From positions 3,154,001 to 3,218,000 of the forward strand of contig CP053031.1 in NCBI GenBank assembly GCA_021496505.1: DNA of 64,000 nucleotides. Direction: 5' to 3'. Every line of letters begins with the position of its first letter. Within the stretch, counting starts at the first letter, position 1. This document shows, one piece after another, positions 6,371-14,216 of the stretch. A program made the position numbers and the translations under genes. The notes beneath the pieces were generated by a model, which was given only the letters and a program-made list of their open reading frames with translations, did not search any database and was not told the DNA's origin. Origin of the DNA: Thermoleophilia bacterium SCSIO 60948 (lineage in GTDB: Bacteria > Actinomycetota > Thermoleophilia > Solirubrobacterales > 70-9).

Positions 6371-7471
6371 ATGCGCGCCGCCGTGCTCGAGGAGTTCGGA
6401 CAGCCGCTCGTCGTGCAGGAGGTCGAGCTGCGCGACCCGCAGCCCGGCGAGGTCCTCGTCCGGCTCGTCAACTGCGGTGTCTGCCACACCGACATGTACA
6501 CGGCGTCCGGCGCCGATCCGTCTGGCTACGCCCCGACCGTGCTCGGACACGAGGGCGCCGGAGTCGTCGAGGCGCTCGGCGAGGGCGTCAGCTCGCTCGA
6601 GGTCGGCGACCACGTCGTGACGCTGTTCAGCCCGCAGTGCGGTGAGTGCATCCACTGCGTCGACCCGCGGACGAACCTCTGCATGGCGATTCGTGCCGAG
6701 CAGAACCAGGGCCACCTGCCCGACGGGACAACCCGCCTGCACCGCGGGGACGAGGACATCCGCCACTTCATGGGCACCTCGACGTTCGCCGAGTACACGG
6801 TGATGCCGGAGATCGCGCTCGCGAAGGTGAACCCCGAGGCGCCGCTCGAGGGCGCTTGCCTGTTCGCGTGCGGGCTCTCGACCGGGCTCGGTGCCGCGCT
6901 CAACACCGCGAAGGTCTCCGAGGGCTCGACCTGCGTCGTCTTCGGGGCCGGGATGGTCGGCCTCGGAGCCGTCGCGGGATGTCGGCTCGCGGGTGCCGAG
7001 CGGATCATCTGCGTCGACCTCTCCGACGACCGGCTCGAGCTCGCCAAGGGCCAGGGTGCGACCGACATCTGGAAGGGCGGCGCCGGGACGGTCGAGCGCG
7101 TGCTCGAGGAGACCGACGGCTTCGGCGCCGACTTCACCTTCGAGGCGACCGGGCTCGTCGGCGTGATGCGCGAGGCGGTCGAGTCCGCGCGGATGGCGTG
7201 GGGCCTGTGCACGATCGCGGGCGTCGCCGGCAAGGGCGAGACGCTCGACGTCGTTCCGCGGTTCCTGATCACGGGCCGGCGGATCGCCGGCTCGTCGTTC
7301 GGCGGCGTCAAGGGACGCGAGGGCGTGCCGAAGCTCATCGACCGCTGGATGGCCGGCGAGATCGACGTCGACCCGTTCATCTCGCACCGGATCTCGCTCG
7401 ACGAGGTGAACAGGGGGTTCGACCTGATGCACGCCCAGGACGGGATCCGAAGCGTGATCGGCTTCAGCTAG
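6371..7471 (+). CDS. Class III alcohol dehydrogenase (S-(hydroxymethyl)thiol / formaldehyde dehydrogenase type)
   Basis: Zinc-dependent medium-chain dehydrogenase of about 366 residues. Catalytic zinc ligands are in CGVCHTD, GHEGAG and LFACGLSTG; the structural zinc loop is QCGECIHCVDPRTNLC (C-x2-C-x2-C-x7-C); the NAD-binding motif is VVFGAGMVGLGA followed by CVDLSDDRL. The segment after the structural zinc (AIRAEQNQGHLPDGTTR and MGTSTFAEYTV) is that of class III enzymes, which oxidise the formaldehyde adduct of glutathione; actinobacteria usually use mycothiol instead, so the physiological thiol is open. Two in-frame ATGs exist, 6365 and 6371; AGGAG at 6360-6364 suits 6371. The MBL-fold hydrolase follows 50 bp downstream, consistent with a two-step formaldehyde pathway. 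Confidence 0.92.
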   Translation: MRAAVLEEFGQPLVVQEVELRDPQPGEVLVRLVNCGVCHTDMYTASGADPSGYAPTVLGHEGAGVVEALGEGVSSLEVGDHVVTLFSPQCGECIHCVDPRTNLCMAIRAEQNQGHLPDGTTRLHRGDEDIRHFMGTSTFAEYTVMPEIALAKVNPEAPLEGACLFACGLSTGLGAALNTAKVSEGSTCVVFGAGMVGLGAVAGCRLAGAERIICVDLSDDRLELAKGQGATDIWKGGAGTVERVLEETDGFGADFTFEATGLVGVMREAVESARMAWGLCTIAGVAGKGETLDVVPRFLITGRRIAGSSFGGVKGREGVPKLIDRWMAGEIDVDPFISHRISLDEVNRGFDLMHAQDGIRSVIGFS

Positions 7472-7521
7472 GGAACCGGTCTTCCACCCCCCTTCCTCGC
7501 GACCAGACCAAGGAGACTCGA

Positions 7522-8271
7522 ATGCAGCTGTTGAGGGTCGAGCAGGCCGATTGGCTCTCGAACGCCTACCTCGTCGTCGACCGCCCCGGCGGTAACGGCG
7601 TCCTCGTCGACTCGAACGGCGAGCTCGCCCCGCTGCTCGAGACGGCGGATCGCGATGGCACGACGATCACGCACTTCCTGCTGACCCACTCGCACCCCGA
7701 CCACGTGGTCGACGTGCGCGAGATCGCCGACCGGCTCGGGATCCCGGTGCTCGCGAGCGCGGAGACCGCCGAGCAGCTCGACTTCGACGTTGACGAGACC
7801 TTCGCCGACGGGGACAAGCTGCAGTCGGGTGACCTCGAGGCCGAGGTGATCGCGACGCCGGGCCACTGCGCGGGGCACTGCGCGCTGCTCTTCGACGGGT
7901 CCGACGTGATCACGGCCGATGTGATCTTCAAGGGCACGGTCGGCGGCACGATGGCGCCGCACGCGACCGGTTTCGAGGATCTGAAGAGCTCGATCATGGA
8001 CCGGCTGATGTCGCTCGGCGACGAGGTCCGGATCCACCCCGGTCATCGCGAGCCGTCGACGATCGGAGCCGAGCGCGAGTCGAATCCGTTCGTGCGGATC
8101 TGGCGCGGCGAGGATGGCGAGGGGTCCGAGAGCTGCCGGGTCGGCGGCGAGGACGGCGAGGAGGCGACGCTCATCCTCTGGGCGCCCGACTACGACGGCA
8201 CGAACAAGGCCTGGGTGCGCTTCCCCGACGGCCGTGACGCGATCACCGGCGGCTCACAGATCTCGAGGTAG
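7522..8271 (+). CDS. MBL-fold hydrolase (candidate S-formylthiol hydrolase)
   Basis: 249-residue metallo-beta-lactamase-fold protein. The metal-binding motif is THSHPDH (H-x-H-x-D-H), followed by PGHCAGHCALLF, the bridging Asp in ITADVIFKG and the final His in RIHPGHREPS, the order seen in glyoxalase II-type hydrolases. A C-terminal extension of about 55 acidic and beta-rich residues (from about 195) is not part of the core fold. Start ATG at 7522 has AAGGAGA 7 bp upstream. Its position behind the class III dehydrogenase parallels the mycobacterial arrangement in which an MBL-fold protein follows the mycothiol-dependent formaldehyde dehydrogenase, so S-formylthiol hydrolysis is the best guess. 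Confidence 0.85.
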   Translation: MQLLRVEQADWLSNAYLVVDRPGGNGVLVDSNGELAPLLETADRDGTTITHFLLTHSHPDHVVDVREIADRLGIPVLASAETAEQLDFDVDETFADGDKLQSGDLEAEVIATPGHCAGHCALLFDGSDVITADVIFKGTVGGTMAPHATGFEDLKSSIMDRLMSLGDEVRIHPGHREPSTIGAERESNPFVRIWRGEDGEGSESCRVGGEDGEEATLILWAPDYDGTNKAWVRFPDGRDAITGGSQISR

Positions 8272-8306
8272 GTGGCCGGTACGCGAGGGCTCGGGTCCGC
8301 GGAGGC

Positions 8307-9116
8307 CTAAGCACGGGCCGGGCGCAGGCCCGGCTTCAGGCGCTCGCGGCGGTCCGCGCCCTGCGGCCAGCGAAGGGTGCCGGCACGTGAGCGGATCACG
8401 GCGAGCCACGCGATGCCGCCGATCATCATCGCGATCGCGATCAGCTGCGGCTGGGTGAGCCCGGCGACGACCGTGTCGTTGACGCGCATGATCTCGATCA
8501 GCAGGCGCTCAGTCCCGGCGCCGACGAGCCAGATCGCAAACAGCGCGCCGGGCTGGAAGCGGTCGCGCAGCTGCCACAGCGCCCAGGCGAACAGACCCAT
8601 CACGAGCGTCTCGTAGACGGGCGTCGGGTGGACGGGTACGTCGGTCGGCACGGTGCCGTTCGGGTAGGCCATCGCCCACGGGCCGTCCCACGGGATCCCA
8701 TAGTCGCCGTCACCCGATAGCTGACAGCCGATCCGGCCGACGGCATAGCCGATCGCCAGCGCCGGCGCCGCCATGTCGACGAGCGCGAGGTTCGCGAAAC
8801 CACGCCAGTAGGCCCAGATCAGGACCGCGACCACACCGCCGATCACGCCGCCGAAGAAGACGAGCCCGGCGCCGGAGAAGAGGTTGGCGAAGATCCCTCC
8901 CTCGAGATCGCCGGCGTTCTGAATCAGCCAATCGACGCGCGCTCCGACGAGGCCGCCGATGATCGCCGCGAACAGCGCTTCGTAGGCCCAGTCGACCGGC
9001 TTGCCGAGCTCGACCAGACGCCGGCCCGTGACGATCCCCGAGCCGATGAACGCAGCGGCGAGCGCCAGGCCGAAGGTCTGGAGCGTTATCGGTCCTAGGA
9101 CGATCTCGGGCTGCAT
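8307..9116 (-). CDS. lgt: Prolipoprotein diacylglyceryl transferase
   Basis: 269-residue polytopic inner-membrane enzyme that transfers diacylglycerol from phosphatidylglycerol to the lipobox Cys of prelipoproteins. About seven hydrophobic segments are visible. Diagnostic motifs are GARVDW (about 58-63), the GLVFFGGVIGG stretch (84-94), the signature GRIGCQLSGDGDYGIP with its invariant Arg, and HPTPVYETL in the C-terminal half. Length is normal for the family. The gene starts just before tRNA-Glu and converges with the MBL hydrolase. Several lipoproteins in this window (23129-23578, 26683-27156, 30539-30964) would be its substrates. Confidence 0.95.
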   Translation of the reverse strand: MQPEIVLGPITLQTFGLALAAAFIGSGIVTGRRLVELGKPVDWAYEALFAAIIGGLVGARVDWLIQNAGDLEGGIFANLFSGAGLVFFGGVIGGVVAVLIWAYWRGFANLALVDMAAPALAIGYAVGRIGCQLSGDGDYGIPWDGPWAMAYPNGTVPTDVPVHPTPVYETLVMGLFAWALWQLRDRFQPGALFAIWLVGAGTERLLIEIMRVNDTVVAGLTQPQLIAIAMMIGGIAWLAVIRSRAGTLRWPQGADRRERLKPGLRPARA

Positions 9117-9120
9117 CGAG

Positions 9121-9192
9121 TAGCCCCGACGGGAATCGAACCCGTATCTGCTCCTTGAAAGAGAGCTGTCCTAGCCGTTGGACGACGGGGCC
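9121..9192 (-). tRNA. tRNA-Glu (anticodon TTC)
   Basis: A 72-nt cloverleaf on the minus strand: acceptor GGCCCCG with CGGGGCT (G1-U72 pair), discriminator A, D arm GTCC/GGAC, anticodon stem GCTCT/GGAGC with loop CTTTCAA giving TTC, T arm ACGGG-TTCGATT-CCCGT. No CCA encoded. It lies 4 bp from the lgt start and is likely transcribed ahead of it. Confidence 0.96.
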
Positions 9193-9262
9193 GCGGCGGG
9201 GCGCAGTCTACGCGGCGCGACGGGTGGGGCGAACCCGTCGGCTCCCTGCCCTCTCGACTCTG

Positions 9263-9952
9263 GTGGGAGAGTCTTTCGAGACCGAGGCGCAAGCGCGAGC
9301 GCTGAGGCGCCGGGGTCGCTCGCTGCGCTCGATCGGGTCGGATCTGGGGGTCTCGGCGTCGACGGTGCTCCGCTGGACGAGCGACATCGTCTTGACCCCC
9401 GCACAGGCCGAGGCGAACCTCAGGCGACCGCAGACCGCCGGGAGCATCGACCGCCGCGCCGCTTCCCGCTCCGATGGGGCCCGCCTGGCCCGGTCACGGA
9501 TGCAGGAGACCGGTCGGGTGCGCGCGCGAGCTCGCGACCCGTTGCACCTCGCGGGATGCATGCTCTATTGGGGCGAGGGCTGGAAGAGCAGGAAACAGCT
9601 CCAGCTCGTCAACTCGGACGTCGCGCTCGTGCGTCTGTTTCTCGCCTTTCTCCGCGTCGAGTTCGCCGTCCCCGACGACGACGTTCGGCTCAGGGTCCGA
9701 GCGCATCTCGGGAACGGCCTTTCGCTCGATGAGGTGGAGCGGCATTGGCTCGTGGCCCTGCGACTTCCCGCGGCTTGCCTGCGGGGTTCGCGTGTGGACG
9801 AGCTTCCGGCCTCGAGTCAGCGACGCCGTCCCCGCCGGCTCCCCCTCGGCGTATGCGAACTGAGCGTTGCGCGCAGCACCGACCTCGTCCAGCACGTTCT
9901 CGGCGCGATCCAGGAATACGGGGGCTTCACCGAACCACGCTGGCTCGGCTGA
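9263..9952 (+). CDS. HTH protein with a LAGLIDADG-like C-terminal segment, function unknown
   Basis: About 229 residues from GTG 9263; the ATG at 9155 lies inside the tRNA and is unlikely. Residues 8-42 (ARALRRRGRSLRSIGSDLG, then VSASTVLRWT) are a resolvase/transposase-like helix-turn-helix. A basic linker follows. Residues 94-150 read DPLHLAGCMLYWGEGWKS, then VNSDVALVRLFLAFLR and RLRVRAH; this resembles, in my reading, a degenerate LAGLIDADG core (L-A-G-x-x-x-W-x-E-G). The C-terminus (VQHVLGAIQEYGGF) is characteristic of a widespread actinobacterial/Chloroflexi hypothetical family that I know only as uncharacterised. No partner gene. DNA binding is likely; a role as a WhiA-like regulator or a relic of a homing endonuclease are alternatives. 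Confidence 0.72.
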   Translation: MGESFETEAQARALRRRGRSLRSIGSDLGVSASTVLRWTSDIVLTPAQAEANLRRPQTAGSIDRRAASRSDGARLARSRMQETGRVRARARDPLHLAGCMLYWGEGWKSRKQLQLVNSDVALVRLFLAFLRVEFAVPDDDVRLRVRAHLGNGLSLDEVERHWLVALRLPAACLRGSRVDELPASSQRRRPRRLPLGVCELSVARSTDLVQHVLGAIQEYGGFTEPRWLG

Positions 9953-9996
9953 GTGACGGCCCGCACCGGCTCGCTTCATCACCGCCACTCGCGGGT

Positions 9997-11040
9997 ATGC
10001 GACGCGTCCCGATGCCGAGGACGAAGCGAGTCGACTGCAGTGGGCCCGGCCTCGGCCGGACCAAGCGAGGTAAGGGCTTCTCTTACCACGAGGCCGACGG
10101 CACGCTCGTCACTGACCGCGAGGTGCGCGAGCGGATCGACTCGCTGGCGATCCCTCCCGCCTGGAGCGAGGTCTGGATCTGCCCCGTCCCAAACGGCCAC
10201 ATCCAGGCGACCGGCTACGACTCAGAGGGCCGCAAGCAGTACCGCTACCACGACGATTGGACCAACGACCAGGGGCGGGCGAAGTTCGACGCGATGCTCG
10301 AGTTCGGCCGCGCACTGCCGGCGATGCGAGAGCAACTCGACGCCGACCTGCGACGCCGCAAGATGGACCGCGAACGCATCCTCGCCTGCGCCGTCAGGCT
10401 GATCGACCTCGGCTTCTTCCGCGTCGGGTCGGACCGCTACGCGGACGAGCATCAGACCTACGGCCTCGCCACCGTCGAGAAGCGCCATGTGACGGTTCGG
10501 TCGAAGAAGATCGAGTTCAGGTTCACGGGCAAGGGCAAGCAGCCGGTCGAGCGAGATATCGCCGATCCCACCGTCCGGACCACCGTCAGGAAGCTCAAGG
10601 GGCGTCCCGGGCCCGAGAGAGACGACCTGCTGGCCTACCGCCACAACGGCGAGCCGAACGGCGAGTGGATCGACGTCAAGGCCGCCGACATCAACGCCTA
10701 CCTCAAGGAGGTCACCGGCGGCGACTACTCCGCCAAGGACTTCCGGACCTGGAACGGCACCGTGATCGCCGCCATCCAGCTCGCCGGCGTGGTCGATCGC
10801 GCGACCTCGAAGACCGCTCGCAAGCGACTGAAGAACGAGGCGACCAAGCGCGTCGCCGAGTACCTCGGCAACACACCGGCCGTGGCCCGCTCGGCCTACA
10901 TCGACCCGCGCGTCTTCGACCAGTTCGACTCCGGCGTGACGATCAAGGGCTCGATCGACTACCAGAAGCGCGTCACCGACGACAACGATTTCGTCGACCG
11001 CGACAAGATCGAGGCCGCCGTCCTGAAGCTGATCGGCTGA
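9997..11040 (+). CDS. DNA topoisomerase IB (poxvirus type)
   Basis: About 347 residues. Type IB topoisomerases relax supercoils through a 3'-phosphotyrosine intermediate. The N-terminal domain starts GRTKRGKGFSYHEADG and continues through VWICPVPNGHIQATGYDSEGR; the catalytic domain carries the ARG/Lys core in RFTGKGK, the signature KDFRTWNGT, and the nucleophile Tyr in ARSAYIDPRV. Length fits bacterial members. Two candidate ATGs, 9997 and 10012; I keep the first. It converges on the membrane-protein gene with only 3 bp between stops. Bacterial IB enzymes are accessory, often in actinobacteria and proteobacteria. Confidence 0.94.
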   Translation: MRRVPMPRTKRVDCSGPGLGRTKRGKGFSYHEADGTLVTDREVRERIDSLAIPPAWSEVWICPVPNGHIQATGYDSEGRKQYRYHDDWTNDQGRAKFDAMLEFGRALPAMREQLDADLRRRKMDRERILACAVRLIDLGFFRVGSDRYADEHQTYGLATVEKRHVTVRSKKIEFRFTGKGKQPVERDIADPTVRTTVRKLKGRPGPERDDLLAYRHNGEPNGEWIDVKAADINAYLKEVTGGDYSAKDFRTWNGTVIAAIQLAGVVDRATSKTARKRLKNEATKRVAEYLGNTPAVARSAYIDPRVFDQFDSGVTIKGSIDYQKRVTDDNDFVDRDKIEAAVLKLIG

Positions 11041-11043
11041 GGC

Positions 11044-12153
11044 TCAGCCGGCCGCCGCCTCGGCGCGGCGGCGCTCGATCAGCCGCACGTACTCGTCGCG
11101 CTCGTCGAACGTCGAGCGCATCTCGGCGACGTGCTCCTCGAGGAACTCGCGCCGGTAGACGTCGTCGGTCAGCATCGCGATCGCGAAGTAGAGGCCCGTG
11201 AAGGCCGAGATCGCGCCGGATACGCGCAGCAACTCGGTGGTGAGGATCGCCTGGTGATCGATCAGGTCGAGGCGGATCAGGACGTCGCCCCCGCTGCCGA
11301 TCCAGGCATCCATCAGGTTCGCGTCGACGATCAGCAGCCCGAGAACGACGAAGAACGCGCCCATCAGCAGGCAGACGAGCAGCACCTGGAGCGCCTGGCT
11401 GACGAACAGGACGAGGCCGACGTTGATCCGCTGGCGCCGCGCGAGCGGCGGACCGTCCGGATCGCCGTCGGCCTGGCGCTCGAGACTGCGCACCTCGCCC
11501 GGCAGCCGGCCGATCAGAAAGCCGCTTCCGAGCGCCGCGAGCAGTAGGAACAGCGCGAGAAGCGATCCGATCTGGACGTCGCCGAACGCCTGCCAGACCT
11601 CAGCGGTGAGAAACAGCACGACCGCGAAGATGAGCAGCAGCGGGACGGCCCGCGCGAGAAGCAGGAACGAGACGGCGAGCTGCCCGAGCAGGCGTCGCGC
11701 CGCCCAGCCGACGATCGACACGAGGCCGAGCCCGAGCACCGCGAAGATCAGGCCGAGGATCGCGAGGTTGCCGAGCGCGGTGACCAGCGCGCTCAACCAC
11801 TGACCGCCGAAGACCAGCGGCAGCAGCGCCGGGACGAGGACGAATGCGGTCAGCTCGATCAGGCCGACCTCGTTCGGTGGCTGCAGCGGCCGGCGCGAGC
11901 GAGCGAGGTTGAGCCCGACCCCGACCGCGAGCATGAGCAGCGCCGCGCCAAGCAGCGCCGCCGCGTTCAGGAGCGGCGACCAATCGAGGTTGAGCGCCCC
12001 GAAGAGCTCGGCGACGAAGATCAGCCCCAGCAGACCCGCGGCCCGGTTGAAGACCGCCGTCGACGCGGTGAAGCCGGCGACGAAGAGCGGCAGTCCTCGG
12101 CGGCGAAACCCGCGCTCGAGCTCCGCGATCCGGCGTTCTTCCGCGACCTCCAC
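11044..12153 (-). CDS. Polytopic membrane protein, function unknown
   Basis: About 369 residues with around ten hydrophobic segments between residue 20 and residue 345 (examples: GLLGLIFVAELFGAL, AALLGAALLMLAVGVGL, AVPLLLIFAVVLFL, ALQVLLVCLLMGAFFVVLGLL) and charged ends; the C-terminal 40 residues are soluble and rich in Arg/Glu. No transporter signature or known domain was recognised. The start is GTG at 12151-12153; the open frame extends to 12603 but that part is antisense to the small gene at 12253-12495. A TTG eight codons earlier is possible. The divergent small membrane protein begins 99 bp away. Confidence 0.75.
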   Translation of the reverse strand: MEVAEERRIAELERGFRRRGLPLFVAGFTASTAVFNRAAGLLGLIFVAELFGALNLDWSPLLNAAALLGAALLMLAVGVGLNLARSRRPLQPPNEVGLIELTAFVLVPALLPLVFGGQWLSALVTALGNLAILGLIFAVLGLGLVSIVGWAARRLLGQLAVSFLLLARAVPLLLIFAVVLFLTAEVWQAFGDVQIGSLLALFLLLAALGSGFLIGRLPGEVRSLERQADGDPDGPPLARRQRINVGLVLFVSQALQVLLVCLLMGAFFVVLGLLIVDANLMDAWIGSGGDVLIRLDLIDHQAILTTELLRVSGAISAFTGLYFAIAMLTDDVYRREFLEEHVAEMRSTFDERDEYVRLIERRRAEAAAG

Positions 12154-12252
12154 GCCGCCATTCCACAACCGTGCCCGGACGTGCCGTTTGCGACGAGCCC
12201 AGCCGGGGCAGATCACCCGCGGAAGGGGAATCAGGATCGGGAGGAGCCCGCG

Positions 12253-12495
12253 ATGTTGATCGCCGGAGTCGTCGTCGTTTGCATCGTCCTCGCCGTACTC
12301 GCCTTCCTGGCGCCGCGGCTCTCGCGGCATCCGCAGCGCGGGGTCTCGAAGGTCCTCGGGACCGGCTCGCGAGCCGCCGGCTCCGCGCCGGGACCCGTCG
12401 GGCGCCTGCTCAAGAAGCCCTTCCACACCTCGCAGAAGGCGACGAGCAAGAGCGCGAGCAAGGGCCGCGAGGGCCGCTCGAAGCTTCCACTCTGA
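12253..12495 (+). CDS. Small single-pass membrane protein
   Basis: 80 residues: an N-terminal membrane helix (LIAGVVVVCIVLAVLAFL) followed by a basic, Ser/Gly-rich tail with the segments PRLSRHPQRGV, GPVGRLLKKPF and KATSKSASKGR. The ATG at 12253 is preceded by GGAGGAG at a good distance. I recall short actinobacterial proteins of exactly this layout, annotated only as domain of unknown function. The tail would lie in the cytoplasm and could bind nucleic acid or phospholipid heads; that is speculation. No operon partner in the same direction closer than the lipid kinase 73 bp downstream. Confidence 0.75.
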   Translation: MLIAGVVVVCIVLAVLAFLAPRLSRHPQRGVSKVLGTGSRAAGSAPGPVGRLLKKPFHTSQKATSKSASKGREGRSKLPL

Positions 12496-12568
12496 CCGCG
12501 CCACAGCGGCGCGGTCACGGCTGCCGGGCTCAGCCGGTACCCACACGGCCCAACTAGGCTCGCCGCCG

Positions 12569-13414
12569 ATGCCCGCGACCAAGATCGCCCTGATCTGCAA
12601 CACCGCCTCGGGCCGCGGTCAGGGCGAGGGCGTCTCCGACCGTCTGCGCTCCCACGGCGCCGAGGTCGAGACGTTCCAGATCGACGAGACCGCGGACGCG
12701 ATCCGCTTCGGCCCGGACCGTCTCGTCGTCGCCGGCGGCGACGGCTCGATCGCTCCGTCGGCGCAGGCCGCCGGCCGCGCCGGGGTTCCGATCGCCGTTG
12801 TTCCGGTCGGGACGGCCAACGACTTCGCGCGCGCACACGAGCTTCCGCGGAAGTTCGAGGAGGCGTGCGAGCTCGCGGCGACCGGAGAGCGCAGCGAGCC
12901 GCTCGAGATCGGCTGGATGGACGACCGCCCGTTCGTCAACGTCGCCTCGATCGGCCTCTCGCCCGCGGCGGCGCGCGAGGCCGTCGGGATGAAGAAGGTC
13001 CTCGGCCCGGTGGCCTACGGGGTCGGCGCGATCCGAGCGGGCGTCAGGGGCCATCCGGTCTCGTGCGAGCTCGTCTGCGACGGCGAGGAGATCTTCGCCG
13101 GCGAGGCCTGGCAGGTGACGATCGCCTGCTCGGGCGCCTTCGGCGGCGGCTCGAGCGTCGACGCAGATCCGAGCGACGGCCGGCTCGATGCGGTCGCGAT
13201 CCCCGCCGGATCGCGGGTCAGGCTGGCGCGACGCGCCTTCGGGATGCGGACCGGGCGGATCGGCCTCCAGCAGGGAGTCGAGACGACGCGCTGCAAGCAC
13301 GTCCATCTCGACGTCGCGGGGTGGGCGAACTTCAACGTCGATGGCGAGCTCGTCCGCTCGCGCTCGTGCGAGTTCCGGGTGCGAGACGACTTCTTCAGGC
13401 TGATCGTTCCCTAG
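12569..13414 (+). CDS. Diacylglycerol kinase-family lipid kinase
   Basis: 281-residue DAGK/YegS-type kinase, which phosphorylates a diacylglycerol or related lipid. The ATP-binding motif is VVAGGDGSI (GGDGS at 56-60), then PVGTANDFARA; the C-terminal beta-sandwich holds IACSGAFGGGSSVDADPSDGRLD, and near the end FNVDGE, all standard. The N-terminal NTASGRG replaces the usual N-P-x-[SA]-G. No membrane segment; the enzyme would be peripheral. It is followed at 22 bp by a PAP2 phosphatase, giving a matched kinase/phosphatase pair for lipid phosphates, and then YchF. Confidence 0.9.
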   Translation: MPATKIALICNTASGRGQGEGVSDRLRSHGAEVETFQIDETADAIRFGPDRLVVAGGDGSIAPSAQAAGRAGVPIAVVPVGTANDFARAHELPRKFEEACELAATGERSEPLEIGWMDDRPFVNVASIGLSPAAAREAVGMKKVLGPVAYGVGAIRAGVRGHPVSCELVCDGEEIFAGEAWQVTIACSGAFGGGSSVDADPSDGRLDAVAIPAGSRVRLARRAFGMRTGRIGLQQGVETTRCKHVHLDVAGWANFNVDGELVRSRSCEFRVRDDFFRLIVP

Positions 13415-13436
13415 CCGCTCCTATCCTGCGGCGTCG

Positions 13437-14216
13437 ATGTCGCTCCCCTCGCGCCGACGCAAGATCGCCCATCAGTCCGCCCGCGCCGCCCTCGGCCTCG
13501 GGCGGCCGACCGCCCGCGCCCTCGGCCGGCTCGACCAGCGCGTTCTGCACACCTTCCGCACCCGCGGCCACTCGCCCGGTGCCGAGCGCGCAGCGCACGC
13601 GCTCGGGCAGGCCGGCGAGCACGGAATGCTGTGGGCGGGCGTCGGGATCACCGGGGCGGTGTTCGACCGCCACCGCCGGGTCCGCTGGATCCGCGGCGCG
13701 GCCGTCGGACCCTGCGCCGGCCTGTTCAACGGCCTGGTCAAGATCGCGATCGGGCGCAAGCGCCCCGTGATCACCGACCACCCGCCGCTCTCGCGGGCGC
13801 CGACCAAGCTGTCGTTCCCCTCGAGCCACTCGACCTCGTCGTTCGCCGCCGCGGTCGCGATGGGCCGGGTCCAGCCCAAGGCCCGACCGGCGCTTCTGCT
13901 GCTCGCGACGACGATGGCGGGGCTGCGTCCCTACCTCGGCATGCACTACCCCTCCGACGTCCTGGCCGGGGTCAGCCTCGGGGTGCTGATCGGATCGATC
14001 GTGCCCGGGCTCGACGAGCCGTCGGTCGAGAGTCGCCTCGAAGCCCTCAGAGCCGAGACCCTGGATGTTCGCGAGGAGCGGATCGACGACGCCGAGGCCG
14101 AAGGCGACGCCTCACTCGAGCGCAGCTCCGCCGCATCGGCGCCCCCGGCGGACCCGGATCTCGGGACCGACGAGCCGGCGACGGCCGAGACGACGGGCGA
14201 GGTCGGAGAGCGGTGA
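13437..14216 (+). CDS. PAP2-family membrane phosphatase
   Basis: 259 residues. The three phosphatidic-acid-phosphatase motifs are present: K-x6-RP (KIAIGRKRP), PSSHS (FPSSHSTSS) and the R-x5-H-x3-D block (RPYLGMHYPSD). Hydrophobic stretches around the motifs indicate four or five membrane segments; the last 70 residues are an acidic, Ala/Glu-rich cytoplasmic tail with no known domain. Substrate could be phosphatidic acid, undecaprenyl pyrophosphate or phosphatidylglycerol phosphate. The gene lies between the lipid kinase (22 bp) and ychF (stop TGA overlaps the ychF GTG by 4 nt), so the three are probably co-transcribed. Confidence 0.92.
   Translation: MSLPSRRRKIAHQSARAALGLGRPTARALGRLDQRVLHTFRTRGHSPGAERAAHALGQAGEHGMLWAGVGITGAVFDRHRRVRWIRGAAVGPCAGLFNGLVKIAIGRKRPVITDHPPLSRAPTKLSFPSSHSTSSFAAAVAMGRVQPKARPALLLLATTMAGLRPYLGMHYPSDVLAGVSLGVLIGSIVPGLDEPSVESRLEALRAETLDVREERIDDAEAEGDASLERSSAASAPPADPDLGTDEPATAETTGEVGER

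Noticed and set aside
13631-14212. Upstream in-frame extension of ychF
   Set aside because: It runs inside the PAP2 gene in another frame, is Arg-rich and has no motif; the GTG at 14213 fits family length.
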